From Clostridium liquoris (GTDB lineage: Bacteria > Bacillota > Clostridia > Clostridiales > Clostridiaceae): DNA of 40,290 bases. Below, piece after piece: positions 26,853-34,155 of this stretch. The stretch's first letter is position 1. The number at the start of each line of letters is the position of its first letter. The notes beneath the pieces are model-generated. The model worked only from the letters and a program-made list of their open reading frames with translations, did not search any database and was not told the origin of the DNA. The stretch covers positions 1 to 40,290 of the forward strand of contig NZ_PVXO01000070.1 in assembly GCF_002995785.1 (NCBI RefSeq), read 5' to 3'. A program made the position numbers and the translations under genes.

Positions 26853-28138
26853 CTATTATCTCGAATGTATTTCATATATTGAAGTATTTTTTCTTCTATT
26901 TTATTTTCTCCAGGAACATAATAAACTGAATCCTTAATATTATTGGGTAAATATTGCTGTTTAACAAAATGATTCTTATAATTATGAGGATACTTATATC
27001 CAATACCCCTTCCTAGCTTTTCCGCTCCACTATAGTGTGAATCTTTGAGATTATTAGGTATCTCGCCAACATCTTTACTTTTTATATCTTGAAGTGCTTT
27101 ATCTATAGCAACTATTGCAGAATTTGATTTAGGTGCTGTGGCTAAAACTATTACCGCTTGAGCAAGTGGTATTCTTCCCTCTGGTAATCCTAATTGCATT
27201 GCTGAATCAACACAACTCTTTACAATAGTAATAGCATTAGGATAAGCCATTCCTACATCTTCTGAAGCAATAACTAAAAGTCTTCTGCATATTGATGGTA
27301 AGTCTCCGGCCTCGATAAGCCTTGCTAAATAATGAATAGAAGCATTTACATCGCTGCCCCTTATAGATTTTTGAAAGGCACTTAATATATCATAATGGCT
27401 ATCTCCAAATTTATCATAATTTAATATTTTAGTTTGAGTACATTCCTTTGCAGTTTCCTCATCTATATATATTATGCCTTCTTCATTGATCCTGGTTGAA
27501 TATACTGAAAGTTCTACAGCATTTAATGCTTTTCTTAAATCTCCATTACTTACTTCCGCTATATATTCTATAGCCTCTTTAGTAAACTGAATTTTTTTAT
27601 TTTCAAATTCTGTGTTCAAAATATTTATTGCCCTTTTTATCCCCCATATTATATCCTTTTTAGTTAAGGGTTTGAATTCAAATATAGTGGATCTGCTTAA
27701 AATAGCTTTATATATGTAATGATAAGGATTTTCCGTAGTACTAGCTATAAGTGTTATTTTACCATTCTCCATAAACTCTAAAAGAGATTGCTGCTGCTTT
27801 TTATTAAAATTTTGTATTTCGTCTAAATAAAGAAGCACACCGTTTATTCCCATGATTCCATCTAAATCTGATATTATGCCTTTTATATCACTTAAAGATG
27901 CATTAGTAGCGTTTAGTTTATAGAAAGTTTTATTAGACTTTTTAGCTATTATACTTGCTACCGTAGTTTTTCCTACACCTGGCGGACCATAAAATATCAT
28001 ATTTGTTATTTTCCCAGAATTTATGATTCTATTTAATATTTTATTTTCACCTAAAATATGTCTTTGACCAACTACCTGGTCTATTTCCATTGGTCTTATC
28101 CTATCAGCTAGTGGTTTTATATCCATAAAATCTTTCAT
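26849..28138 (-). CDS. rarA: Replication-associated recombination ATPase RarA/MgsA
   Basis: AAA+ clamp-loader-like ATPase acting at stalled replication forks. It is 429 aa. Walker A GPPGVGKTT near residue 50-58, Walker B LYLDEIQNF and sensor 1 STTENP are followed by the lid and the C-terminal tetramerisation domain (GSDVNASIHYLARLIEAGD...EDVGMAYPNA...YSGAEKLGRGIGYKYPHNY). All expected parts are present. The ribosome binding site AAAGGA is close to the ATG at 28138; a second in-frame ATG 4 codons on is possible. The last codon and stop fall within a repeat element. Confidence 0.94.
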   Translation of the reverse strand: MKDFMDIKPLADRIRPMEIDQVVGQRHILGENKILNRIINSGKITNMIFYGPPGVGKTTVASIIAKKSNKTFYKLNATNASLSDIKGIISDLDGIMGINGVLLYLDEIQNFNKKQQQSLLEFMENGKITLIASTTENPYHYIYKAILSRSTIFEFKPLTKKDIIWGIKRAINILNTEFENKKIQFTKEAIEYIAEVSNGDLRKALNAVELSVYSTRINEEGIIYIDEETAKECTQTKILNYDKFGDSHYDILSAFQKSIRGSDVNASIHYLARLIEAGDLPSICRRLLVIASEDVGMAYPNAITIVKSCVDSAMQLGLPEGRIPLAQAVIVLATAPKSNSAIVAIDKALQDIKSKDVGEIPNNLKDSHYSGAEKLGRGIGYKYPHNYKNHFVKQQYLPNNIKDSVYYVPGENKIEEKILQYMKYIRDNR

Positions 28139-28184
28139 AATCCTTTCTAAATAATTCTTTAAAATAATTCTTTACATATAAAAA

Positions 28185-29156
28185 TTACTCCTTTAAAAAA
28201 CTATCAATAGTTTTATCTATGATTCTTTCACTGGTATTTATTATTTTCTTACTCTGGTTTTTCACTGCATTTAATGTACCCTTAAATACTGCATTAGCTA
28301 AATTATTATTAAATGCATATTTAAATCTTTTTACTTTATTTTTATCTACTTTCCCTAAATAATATAAAATTTCATTTTTACTATTTAGAGAGGCTGCCTT
28401 TAAAGCCTCCCTTAAATATTTATTGGACATCATATTAAAGTTTTCTTTTTCTATTGGTTCCTTGGTATTTATAGCTAAAAGCTGAGCACTTCTTCCAATA
28501 CAGACTAGATTTTTTTCATCTTTAATTCCACTTTTTATACCTAAATTAATGCTTTTAAACAGTGCTCTTTTATAAGTCCATTTATCTTTATCTAAAACTT
28601 CTTCTATATATTCTCCCCCAAATTCAGTCCCCAAATCAATTACTGTACCTATTGGATCTATAGGAGATTTAGCTATATTTAGTATAAAAAAAGCCTTTTT
28701 ATAATAGCCAATACATTGAGCTAAAATTAGCCATGGATATGGGTCATTAGGATTATTTTGAACCATACTTTGGATCCTTTCAATATCAGAAGCACCTTCT
28801 ACTATATCATCCACTAAAGATACAATAGGTACATTTTTAAACTCTTTTTTCATTCTACTGACAGCATTTAGGCCTTTATTTTCTTCTTTTCTTTTATTTT
28901 TTGATTCCTGTACCTGATTTTTTAGCTTTGATTTAGCTACTTGCCTTTTAATCTTCTCTTTGTTTTTAATTTTATCTATTTTATTTTCAATTGCATTTTT
29001 TTCACATTTTAACTCTGTAATATTACTGTTTTCTATATTCTGTATCTCTTTATCAATATTTTTAGCTTTGCTCTTTAAATAGCTTTCCTGTGCCTTTTCT
29101 TTTGCTTTACTTAAACCAATTGTACTTAAATTACCAACCTTTTTTATAAAACTCAT
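28185..29156 (-). CDS. Lysine-rich coiled-coil protein, unknown function
   Basis: I do not recognise this 323-aa protein. Residues 1-25 (MSFIKKVGNLSTIGLSKAKEKAQESYLKS) look amphipathic. Residues about 30-110 are a very charged Lys/Glu coiled coil. The rest (about 110-323) is a mixed, mostly helical domain with NPNDPYPWLILAQCIGYYKKAFFIL and LYYLGKVDKNKVKRF, which suggests TPR-like helical hairpins. There is no signal peptide or clear membrane segment. It lies 47 bp upstream of rarA and 22 bp after a flavin-reductase-like gene, so all three may share a transcript, but the neighbours give no shared theme. Confidence 0.75.
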   Translation of the reverse strand: MSFIKKVGNLSTIGLSKAKEKAQESYLKSKAKNIDKEIQNIENSNITELKCEKNAIENKIDKIKNKEKIKRQVAKSKLKNQVQESKNKRKEENKGLNAVSRMKKEFKNVPIVSLVDDIVEGASDIERIQSMVQNNPNDPYPWLILAQCIGYYKKAFFILNIAKSPIDPIGTVIDLGTEFGGEYIEEVLDKDKWTYKRALFKSINLGIKSGIKDEKNLVCIGRSAQLLAINTKEPIEKENFNMMSNKYLREALKAASLNSKNEILYYLGKVDKNKVKRFKYAFNNNLANAVFKGTLNAVKNQSKKIINTSERIIDKTIDSFLKE

Positions 29157-29177
29157 AAGGAAACCTTTCCTTCTAAA

Positions 29178-29672
29178 TTATTTTAAATAGCAATCTACTA
29201 TTTCGCCATAGTAGAAAGTGTGATAATCTCCGTTTTTATAGCAACTCTCTTTTATCTCATCACATAATAAATCTGGATTCATTTTTTCTTTATACACAAT
29301 TTTACATTCAAAATGCAAATCACAGTTACCTATAATAGGTGTTTCCACCTTTTTCCCATGTTCAAGCTGTAAATTACATTCCTTAAATTTATCTATATCC
29401 CTACCTGATTTTGTGCCGCATAATGTTAATTCTTTCTTCATATCTACATTAACAGGAATACTTACCGTAAACTCTGAAGAATTTTCTATAATATCAAAAG
29501 TATATCTTGACTCTCTAACCATTACAGCCAAAACTGGCTTTTTCCACTGATATCCTATGTTTGCCCATCCTATGGTCATAGTATTTACCCTTTTACCATC
29601 TTTTACAGTTAAAAAAGCTCCTTTACTCTTAATAACCTCAATAGCCTTTTCCATATGATTTAAAAATTCCAT
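29178..29672 (-). CDS. Flavin reductase-like FMN-binding protein
   Basis: 164-aa protein with the split-barrel flavin reductase-like fold: KGAFLTVKDGKRVNTMTIGWANIGYQWKKPVLAVMVRESRYTFDII is the classic FMN-binding opening, and FTVSIPVN...LCGTKSGRDIDKF and TPIIGNCDLHFECKI complete it. Such proteins reduce or bind flavin, or act as oxygen-stress redox proteins in anaerobes. The substrate cannot be given. Good AGGAGGAA ribosome binding site. The spacer upstream is filled by a MITE-like repeat. Confidence 0.85.
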   Translation of the reverse strand: MEFLNHMEKAIEVIKSKGAFLTVKDGKRVNTMTIGWANIGYQWKKPVLAVMVRESRYTFDIIENSSEFTVSIPVNVDMKKELTLCGTKSGRDIDKFKECNLQLEHGKKVETPIIGNCDLHFECKIVYKEKMNPDLLCDEIKESCYKNGDYHTFYYGEIVDCYLK

Positions 29673-29699
29673 AATTCATTCCTCCTAATATTTTAAAGC

Positions 29700-29902
29700 A
29701 GTTGACAGAGGACAGTTGACAATTGACAGTTAAGGATACTTTTCTTTCGCTAACACTACAGAAAAGCTTAAATTATATTTTTAATGTTTTTATTATCACG
29801 GTAGATCTGTTTAAAATATAAAACTAATTAATTAAAATTTTTCGTAATGAAATGAAGAAAAATTATCCTTAACTGTCCTCTATCAATTGTCAATTGTCAA
29901 CT
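29700..29902. repeat. MITE-like element, family 1 (203 bp)
   Basis: Imperfect terminal inverted repeats of about 60 bp: the left end begins AGTTGACAGAGGACAGTTGA and the right end is the inverted counterpart ending CAATTGTCAATTGTCAACT. Both arms contain iterated TTGACAAT units and the block GACAGTTAAGGATA. The right internal arm (AAAATTTTTCGTAATGA) is shared with the element at 33697-34117. No ORF is present. It fills the spacer between the PHP phosphatase and flavin reductase genes. Confidence 0.8.
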
Positions 29903-29930
29903 ATTCTTTATTATCTTCTATTTATTATTT

Positions 29931-30710
29931 TTACTCTAAAACAATTGGTTTTCTTTCTTTAAAGTATACAGCCTTCAGCCCACATTCCTCTGCAAATTCC
30001 TTTGCTATATGAATATTATTGCCTACATTCTCTGACCTATGAGCATCTGAACCTATGGTGACTATTTTACCGCCTAACTCATTAAATCTTTTATATATTT
30101 TTTTCAGAATAGCTACAGCTTTCTTGTCTTCAAATCTTCTAGTATTTATTTCAATAGCCTTTTCTCTTAAAATTAATTCTTTTAGTATTTCATCGATTAG
30201 CTCATTGTATTCGTCATAATATATGTTACTATCACTATATGGTGCATACCTACATATATAATCAATATGAGATAATGAATCTATATAATCATGTTCTCTT
30301 ACACATTGAAGCATACATTTAAGATAAGCTTCATAAACTTCTTTTTTATTCTTTCCCTCATAAAAATCATTTCCATATATATCATAATATGAACCATTAC
30401 TTTCTACAACATGTACAGATCCTAAAATAAAATCAAAATTATATTTTTTACTTATCTCTCTATTTTCTTCTATACAATCTGGTCTCATACCCATCTCTAT
30501 ACCTAAAAGTAATTTTTCATTTCTATAACTAGAATATTTTTTAAAATAATCATCTACATTAAAAATAAATTTACCTGGAATCATATAATTAATATCTAAA
30601 TGATCAGTTATAATAGCTCCTATATTATTATTCCTAGATGCTTTAATAACTTCTTCTATATTCATAGAACTATCTGTTGAAAAATTCGTGTGTATATGAC
30701 AATCAAACAT
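29931..30710 (-). CDS. PHP domain phosphatase (HisJ/histidinol-phosphatase-like)
   Basis: 259-aa PHP-domain metallohydrolase. The metal-binding motifs are in order: DCHIHTNFSTDS at the start, IITDHLD, GIEMG, GSVHVVE, SHIDYICRY and GSDAHRSENVG. The fold and spacing match HisK/HisJ histidinol phosphatases and related sugar-phosphate phosphatases. No his genes are here. It follows the AEC transporter by 23 bp and probably shares its operon, so a different phosphomonoester substrate is possible. Confidence 0.85.
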   Translation of the reverse strand: MFDCHIHTNFSTDSSMNIEEVIKASRNNNIGAIITDHLDINYMIPGKFIFNVDDYFKKYSSYRNEKLLLGIEMGMRPDCIEENREISKKYNFDFILGSVHVVESNGSYYDIYGNDFYEGKNKKEVYEAYLKCMLQCVREHDYIDSLSHIDYICRYAPYSDSNIYYDEYNELIDEILKELILREKAIEINTRRFEDKKAVAILKKIYKRFNELGGKIVTIGSDAHRSENVGNNIHIAKEFAEECGLKAVYFKERKPIVLE

Positions 30711-30733
30711 TTTTTACCTGCTACCTCCTAGAA

Positions 30734-31642
30734 TTATAATAATGTTATTACTAATGGTATTGTAAAAATAGACAAAACTGTTGTAACAAAAACACACTTT
30801 GCTGAAAATATTCTATCACTATTATACATTTCTGCAAATACTGTAGTCATGGCTGCAGCCGGCATAGCCTCTAATATTACGCATAGCTTTAACAAATAAT
30901 CATCTGCCTTTATAAATCTTAGCAATAAATATGTTATAAAAGGTACTATTAATAATCTAATAAAAGATATATAGTATAATTTAAAATCTTTTAACATACT
31001 CATTAGTGAAGTCCCAGCAAAGCTGGCCCCTACAATCATCATAGACAATGGTGTAGTCATTGACCCTACCATGTTTATAGTTTTATTTATTGGTATAGGC
31101 AGCTTAATACTAAATAAAAATATAACGGTTCCTATTACCACAAATAATATACCTGGCTGCATAACTATATTTCTTATTTTTAAATTATCTTTAGCTTCCT
31201 CACTAAATAAAAATACTCCATAAGTTAAAAGTATTATATTAAAAGGTATACCAAAAATAGAAGCATAAAATACTCCTATCTTCCCATAAATACTTTCAGC
31301 TATAGGATATCCCATAAATCCGAAATTAGAAAATATAGTAACAAATCTTAATATCTTTTTTTTATTTTCATCATATTTTATAAAAAAGAGTTTACTTATT
31401 ATAGCTAAAAATATGTGTATTATTAAAGAATAAATAAAAATCAATTTTACCCTTGTCCATAACTCTGTTGAAAACTCCATATTAAAAGATGATAGTATCA
31501 AACATGGCAATGTAATATTCACTAAAATATCTGTAAGATTTTTTACAGTGTATTCCTTTATATATTCCTTTTTTCTTGCATATAGCCCAAAAAGCATGAT
31601 TAAGCACAGTACAACTACCTGATTTATTATATCACTATTCAT
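30734..31642 (-). CDS. AEC family transporter (auxin efflux carrier type)
   Basis: 302-aa permease with about ten membrane segments in the 5+5 arrangement of the AEC/BART group (for example MLFGLYARKK, LPCLILSSFN, SNFGFMGYPIAESIYG, GASFAGTSL, EAMPAAAMTTVFAEMY). Bacterial members carry malate, malonate or other small organic anions. The ATG at 31642 has an AGAGGA ribosome binding site 7-8 nt upstream and overlaps the stop codon of the upstream C45 gene by 8 nt; the longer frame opening at 31759 would only read the C45 gene in another frame. Translation is likely coupled to the C45 protein. Confidence 0.87.
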   Translation of the reverse strand: MNSDIINQVVVLCLIMLFGLYARKKEYIKEYTVKNLTDILVNITLPCLILSSFNMEFSTELWTRVKLIFIYSLIIHIFLAIISKLFFIKYDENKKKILRFVTIFSNFGFMGYPIAESIYGKIGVFYASIFGIPFNIILLTYGVFLFSEEAKDNLKIRNIVMQPGILFVVIGTVIFLFSIKLPIPINKTINMVGSMTTPLSMMIVGASFAGTSLMSMLKDFKLYYISFIRLLIVPFITYLLLRFIKADDYLLKLCVILEAMPAAAMTTVFAEMYNSDRIFSAKCVFVTTVLSIFTIPLVITLL

Positions 31643-32675
31643 TGCTCTGTCCTCTATAATCCATAGAAAAGCCTTCAAATGTATCAAAAAACTCCAACCA
31701 TACATTATTCTTTTCCCTGGTGTCAATGGCAAATCGAGCACAGGTGAAATTAGGTTCATCCTTTAATGCCAAAATTGAATCATAATAATTTTTCCCTCTA
31801 TAATTTAGAATTTCAATAAAACTGTTAATATTCAATTTTTCGCCTTGGCTTTCTATTGCTTCTCTTAATAATTCATTTCCCTTATTCAGCCTAAAATTTG
31901 AAGTACTTCCTTCCTGTAAATTTACAATTCCTCTATTTATAGATTTATGTATATAATGATTTGTATGTACATAATAGTTCTCAATTTCTTCTACACTAAT
32001 ATCTGAGGCAGTAACTTCTATAGATATGCATTTATTTTTAAATATATCCAAAGCAATGGCATGAAATCCAGAAGCTCTATTTGGTATATTACATCTATTT
32101 ATAAAATCCTCTAAGGACTTTGCTTCACTTATATGCCTTTGAATAAAATATCTTGGTATTCCTTCTATGTTAATATCATTGCTGTAACAATAATTAATGG
32201 TTTTAACTATACCATGGCTGTTAAAACTAAAGGCATTTCCAAAAGGCATATTGCAGTAGTCATAGGTGATAAACCATTCATCCGGTCTTTCACACTTAGT
32301 AATAGCTGCACTTAATGGTCTATAGCTATCATCCTCATTATGTGCTAAAAGAAAAGTACCATCTTCTCTCTTATATACTAGGGATGTACACCCCACTCCC
32401 TCATTTAATATCTCTGCACACATCATTAAAAAATATAATTCTCTATTTACCAATGCCCCATCTGCTCTTCCCTTTATTTCTTCTACATATTCAGGGAAGG
32501 TATTTTCTACAATTGCTTTTACTCTATTTACCTTTTTCATGATTTCTTTACTATTTAACAAATCCTTATAATTATCTACAGAATTTTGAATAGATTGTCT
32601 TAATTCTGTTCCTGATATTTTACCCCTTTCATAGGCCGTACCCTTTGCATTTATAAATTTTATTTTATTTCCCAT
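31635..32675 (-). CDS. C45 family autoproteolytic acyltransferase/hydrolase
   Basis: 346-aa N-terminal nucleophile (Ntn) hydrolase related to acyl-CoA:6-aminopenicillanate acyltransferase. Such proteins mature by self-cleavage before a cysteine; Cys96 in NEGVGCTSLVYKREDG is the probable nucleophile, followed by FLLAHNEDDS, as in the family. The ending YRGKNYYDSILALKDEPNFTCARFAID is also typical. Bacterial members act on amide or acyl bonds of mostly unknown substrates. First gene of a trio with the AEC transporter and PHP phosphatase. GGGGGA ribosome binding site before the ATG. Confidence 0.8.
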   Translation of the reverse strand: MGNKIKFINAKGTAYERGKISGTELRQSIQNSVDNYKDLLNSKEIMKKVNRVKAIVENTFPEYVEEIKGRADGALVNRELYFLMMCAEILNEGVGCTSLVYKREDGTFLLAHNEDDSYRPLSAAITKCERPDEWFITYDYCNMPFGNAFSFNSHGIVKTINYCYSNDINIEGIPRYFIQRHISEAKSLEDFINRCNIPNRASGFHAIALDIFKNKCISIEVTASDISVEEIENYYVHTNHYIHKSINRGIVNLQEGSTSNFRLNKGNELLREAIESQGEKLNINSFIEILNYRGKNYYDSILALKDEPNFTCARFAIDTREKNNVWLEFFDTFEGFSMDYRGQSNE

Positions 32676-32757
32676 AATAATCCCCCTAAAACATATTATA
32701 CTTTATTATAATATAACATTTCGATATAATGTTAAAATTTAAAATATTAAATTAACA

Positions 32758-32786
32758 TGGACTTATATTTATACATTAATTATAAT
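32758..32786 (+). promoter_or_regulatory. Candidate promoter of proB
   Basis: TGGACT (32758-32763, four of six matches to TTGACA), 17-bp spacer, consensus TATAAT (32781-32786), about 75 bp before the proB ATG. The divergent C45 gene starts on the other side of this spacer. Confidence 0.4.
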
Positions 32787-32860
32787 TAACATAAGTATTA
32801 GAATTTATATTTTCCTAAATTTATGAGATAATTATATAAAAAAATAAGGGGGCTGCGAAA

Positions 32861-33676
32861 ATGAATCAGATAATAACTAACAAAAGGAATGAGCAATTAA
32901 AATCAATTAAAAACATAGTAGTAAAAGTTGGCTCTTCTACTCTCACCTATGCTAATGGATTATTAAATCTATCCCATATAGAACATTTAGTTCGCCAGCT
33001 ATCTGATTTGCACAATAGAGGATATGGAATTATTCTAGTTAGTTCTGGTGCTATAGGTGCAGGCATAGGAAAGCTTGGTCTTAAAGAAAGACCAAAAAGT
33101 ATTCCTGAAAAACAAGCTGCTGCTGCAGTAGGTCAAGGAATATTAATGCATATGTATGAAAAAGTATTTTCAGAGTATGGTAAAACAGTAGGTCAAATAC
33201 TTCTTACAAAAGAAGATATGACCGACCCTATACGACGTAATAATGCTCACAATACATTTACTTCTCTACTTGAACAAAGGGTTATTCCAATAATAAATGA
33301 AAATGACGCAGTAGTAGTAGATGAAATAAAAGTTGGAGACAATGATACTTTATCCGCTCTAGTAGCTAAGTTAGTGCAAGTAGATTTACTAATACTTATG
33401 TCAGACATAGATGGCTTGTATGACTGTGATCCAAGAAAAAATAAAAAAGCAAAACTTATTAGTTTTGTAGACGAAATTACTGAAGAAATAGTTTCTTGTG
33501 CTGGCGGCGCTGGCTCAAATCTAGGAACAGGAGGCATGGCTACAAAAATTAATGCAGCCAAAATCTCTACGGATTCCGGTATTTCAATGGTTATAGTCAA
33601 TGGAGATAATGCTGAAGTCTTAAGAGATATTTTAGATGGAAAAGAAGTTGGAACCTGGTTTAATGCGAGAAAGTAA
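32861..33676 (+). CDS. proB: Glutamate 5-kinase, catalytic domain only
   Basis: First step of proline synthesis: ATP-dependent phosphorylation of glutamate. It is 271 aa with the amino-acid kinase domain complete ([79 protein letters not shown]). It lacks the C-terminal PUA domain of the 367-aa E. coli enzyme, a variant also found in other clostridia. GGGGGC ribosome binding site 8 nt before the ATG. A terminator overlaps its stop codon, so it may not share a transcript with proA. Confidence 0.95.
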   Translation: MNQIITNKRNEQLKSIKNIVVKVGSSTLTYANGLLNLSHIEHLVRQLSDLHNRGYGIILVSSGAIGAGIGKLGLKERPKSIPEKQAAAAVGQGILMHMYEKVFSEYGKTVGQILLTKEDMTDPIRRNNAHNTFTSLLEQRVIPIINENDAVVVDEIKVGDNDTLSALVAKLVQVDLLILMSDIDGLYDCDPRKNKKAKLISFVDEITEEIVSCAGGAGSNLGTGGMATKINAAKISTDSGISMVIVNGDNAEVLRDILDGKEVGTWFNARK

Positions 33677-33696
33677 AAAGTGCAACGCACTTTTTT
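33676..33696 (+). terminator. Terminator at the end of proB
   Basis: Stem AAAAAGTGC/GCACTTTTT (33676-33684 with 33688-33696) with a 3-nt AAC loop and a T run. The first base of the stem is the last base of the proB stop codon. It is followed at once by a MITE-like element. Confidence 0.75.
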
Positions 33697-33790
33697 AGTT
33701 GACAATTGACAATTGACAGTGGACAGTTATGGGGGCTTTTCTTACGTTGGCATTACGGAAAAATCTTTTATTAAATAGTTTTCTTAACTA

Positions 33791-34039
33791 GCACGCTGTG
33801 CGTGACCCATAGGGATTGATTAGGTAAATTTATTATTGATTTTAAACAAATAGTAATTTGTAGATAAGTAAGAACTAAGAGCTAAAAGGTAAGAGCTAAG
33901 GATAAAACTCTCCGAGTTTTTAAATTAAATTAAATACTTCTTACTTCTTACTTTTTAGTTCTTATTTCAAATACAAATTCCAATTTACTATAACCAAAAA
34001 AGTTAATTTCTAACTCCCTTAGGGCCACGCAAAGCGTGT
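33791..34039. repeat. Nested repeat, family 2, with hairpin-bearing ends
   Basis: Both ends carry the short palindrome CACGCnnnGCGTG (33792-33804 and 34026-34038), and next to it, on the inside, CCCnnnGGG (about 33806-33814 and 34016-34024), in mirror order. TA dinucleotides flank it on both sides (33789-33790 and 34040-34041), compatible with a TA target duplication. The arms continue inward as weaker inverted repeats including AATTTGTA/TACAAATT (33855-33862 and 33972-33979). I see no second copy in the window. Confidence 0.6.
33869..33965. repeat. Innermost repeat, family 3 (97 bp)
   Basis: Bounded by TAAGAACTAA (33869-33878) and its complement TTAGTTCTTA (33956-33965), with CTAAGAGCTAAAAGGTAAGA in the left arm and a central AAAACTC/GAGTTTT hairpin. 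The 27 bases at 33874-33900 match 26791-26817 at 24 positions, showing it is an independent repeat family rather than part of the surrounding element. Confidence 0.65.
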
Positions 34040-34155
34040 TATAATTTAAAATTTTTCGTAATGACAATGGAGAAAAATTATCCTTAACTGTCAATTGTCA
34101 ATTGTCATCTGTCAACTAAAAATTGGTCACAATTTTTTCAAAGGGAGGGTAAATT

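Larger units (their letters stand above)
33697..34117. repeat. MITE-like element, family 1, carrying nested insertions (421 bp)
   Basis: Outer ends begin AGTTGACAATTGACAATTGA and end in the inverted counterpart with GTCATCTGTCAACT. Inside each end are GTTATGGGGGCTTTTCTTAC (left) and the AAAATTTTTCGTAATGA block (right), shared with the 203-bp copy at 29700-29902. Removing 33791-34039 leaves about 172 bp, close to the size of that simple copy. It fills the whole proB-proA gap (33677-34155), which contains no gene. Confidence 0.8.

Noticed and set aside
31643-31759. N-terminal extension of the AEC transporter frame
   Set aside because: It reads through the C45 coding sequence in another frame, is not hydrophobic like the family, and a proper ribosome binding site precedes the ATG at 31642.
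32715-32733. AACATT-n7-AATGTT dyad between the C45 gene and proB
   Set aside because: Short AT-rich half-sites are expected by chance here and no matching regulator gene is nearby.
33697-34117. CRISPR-like direct repeats from the repeated TTGACAAT units
   Set aside because: Units are 7-8 bp with no unique spacers and occur as inverted arms, not as a direct-repeat array; no cas genes are present.
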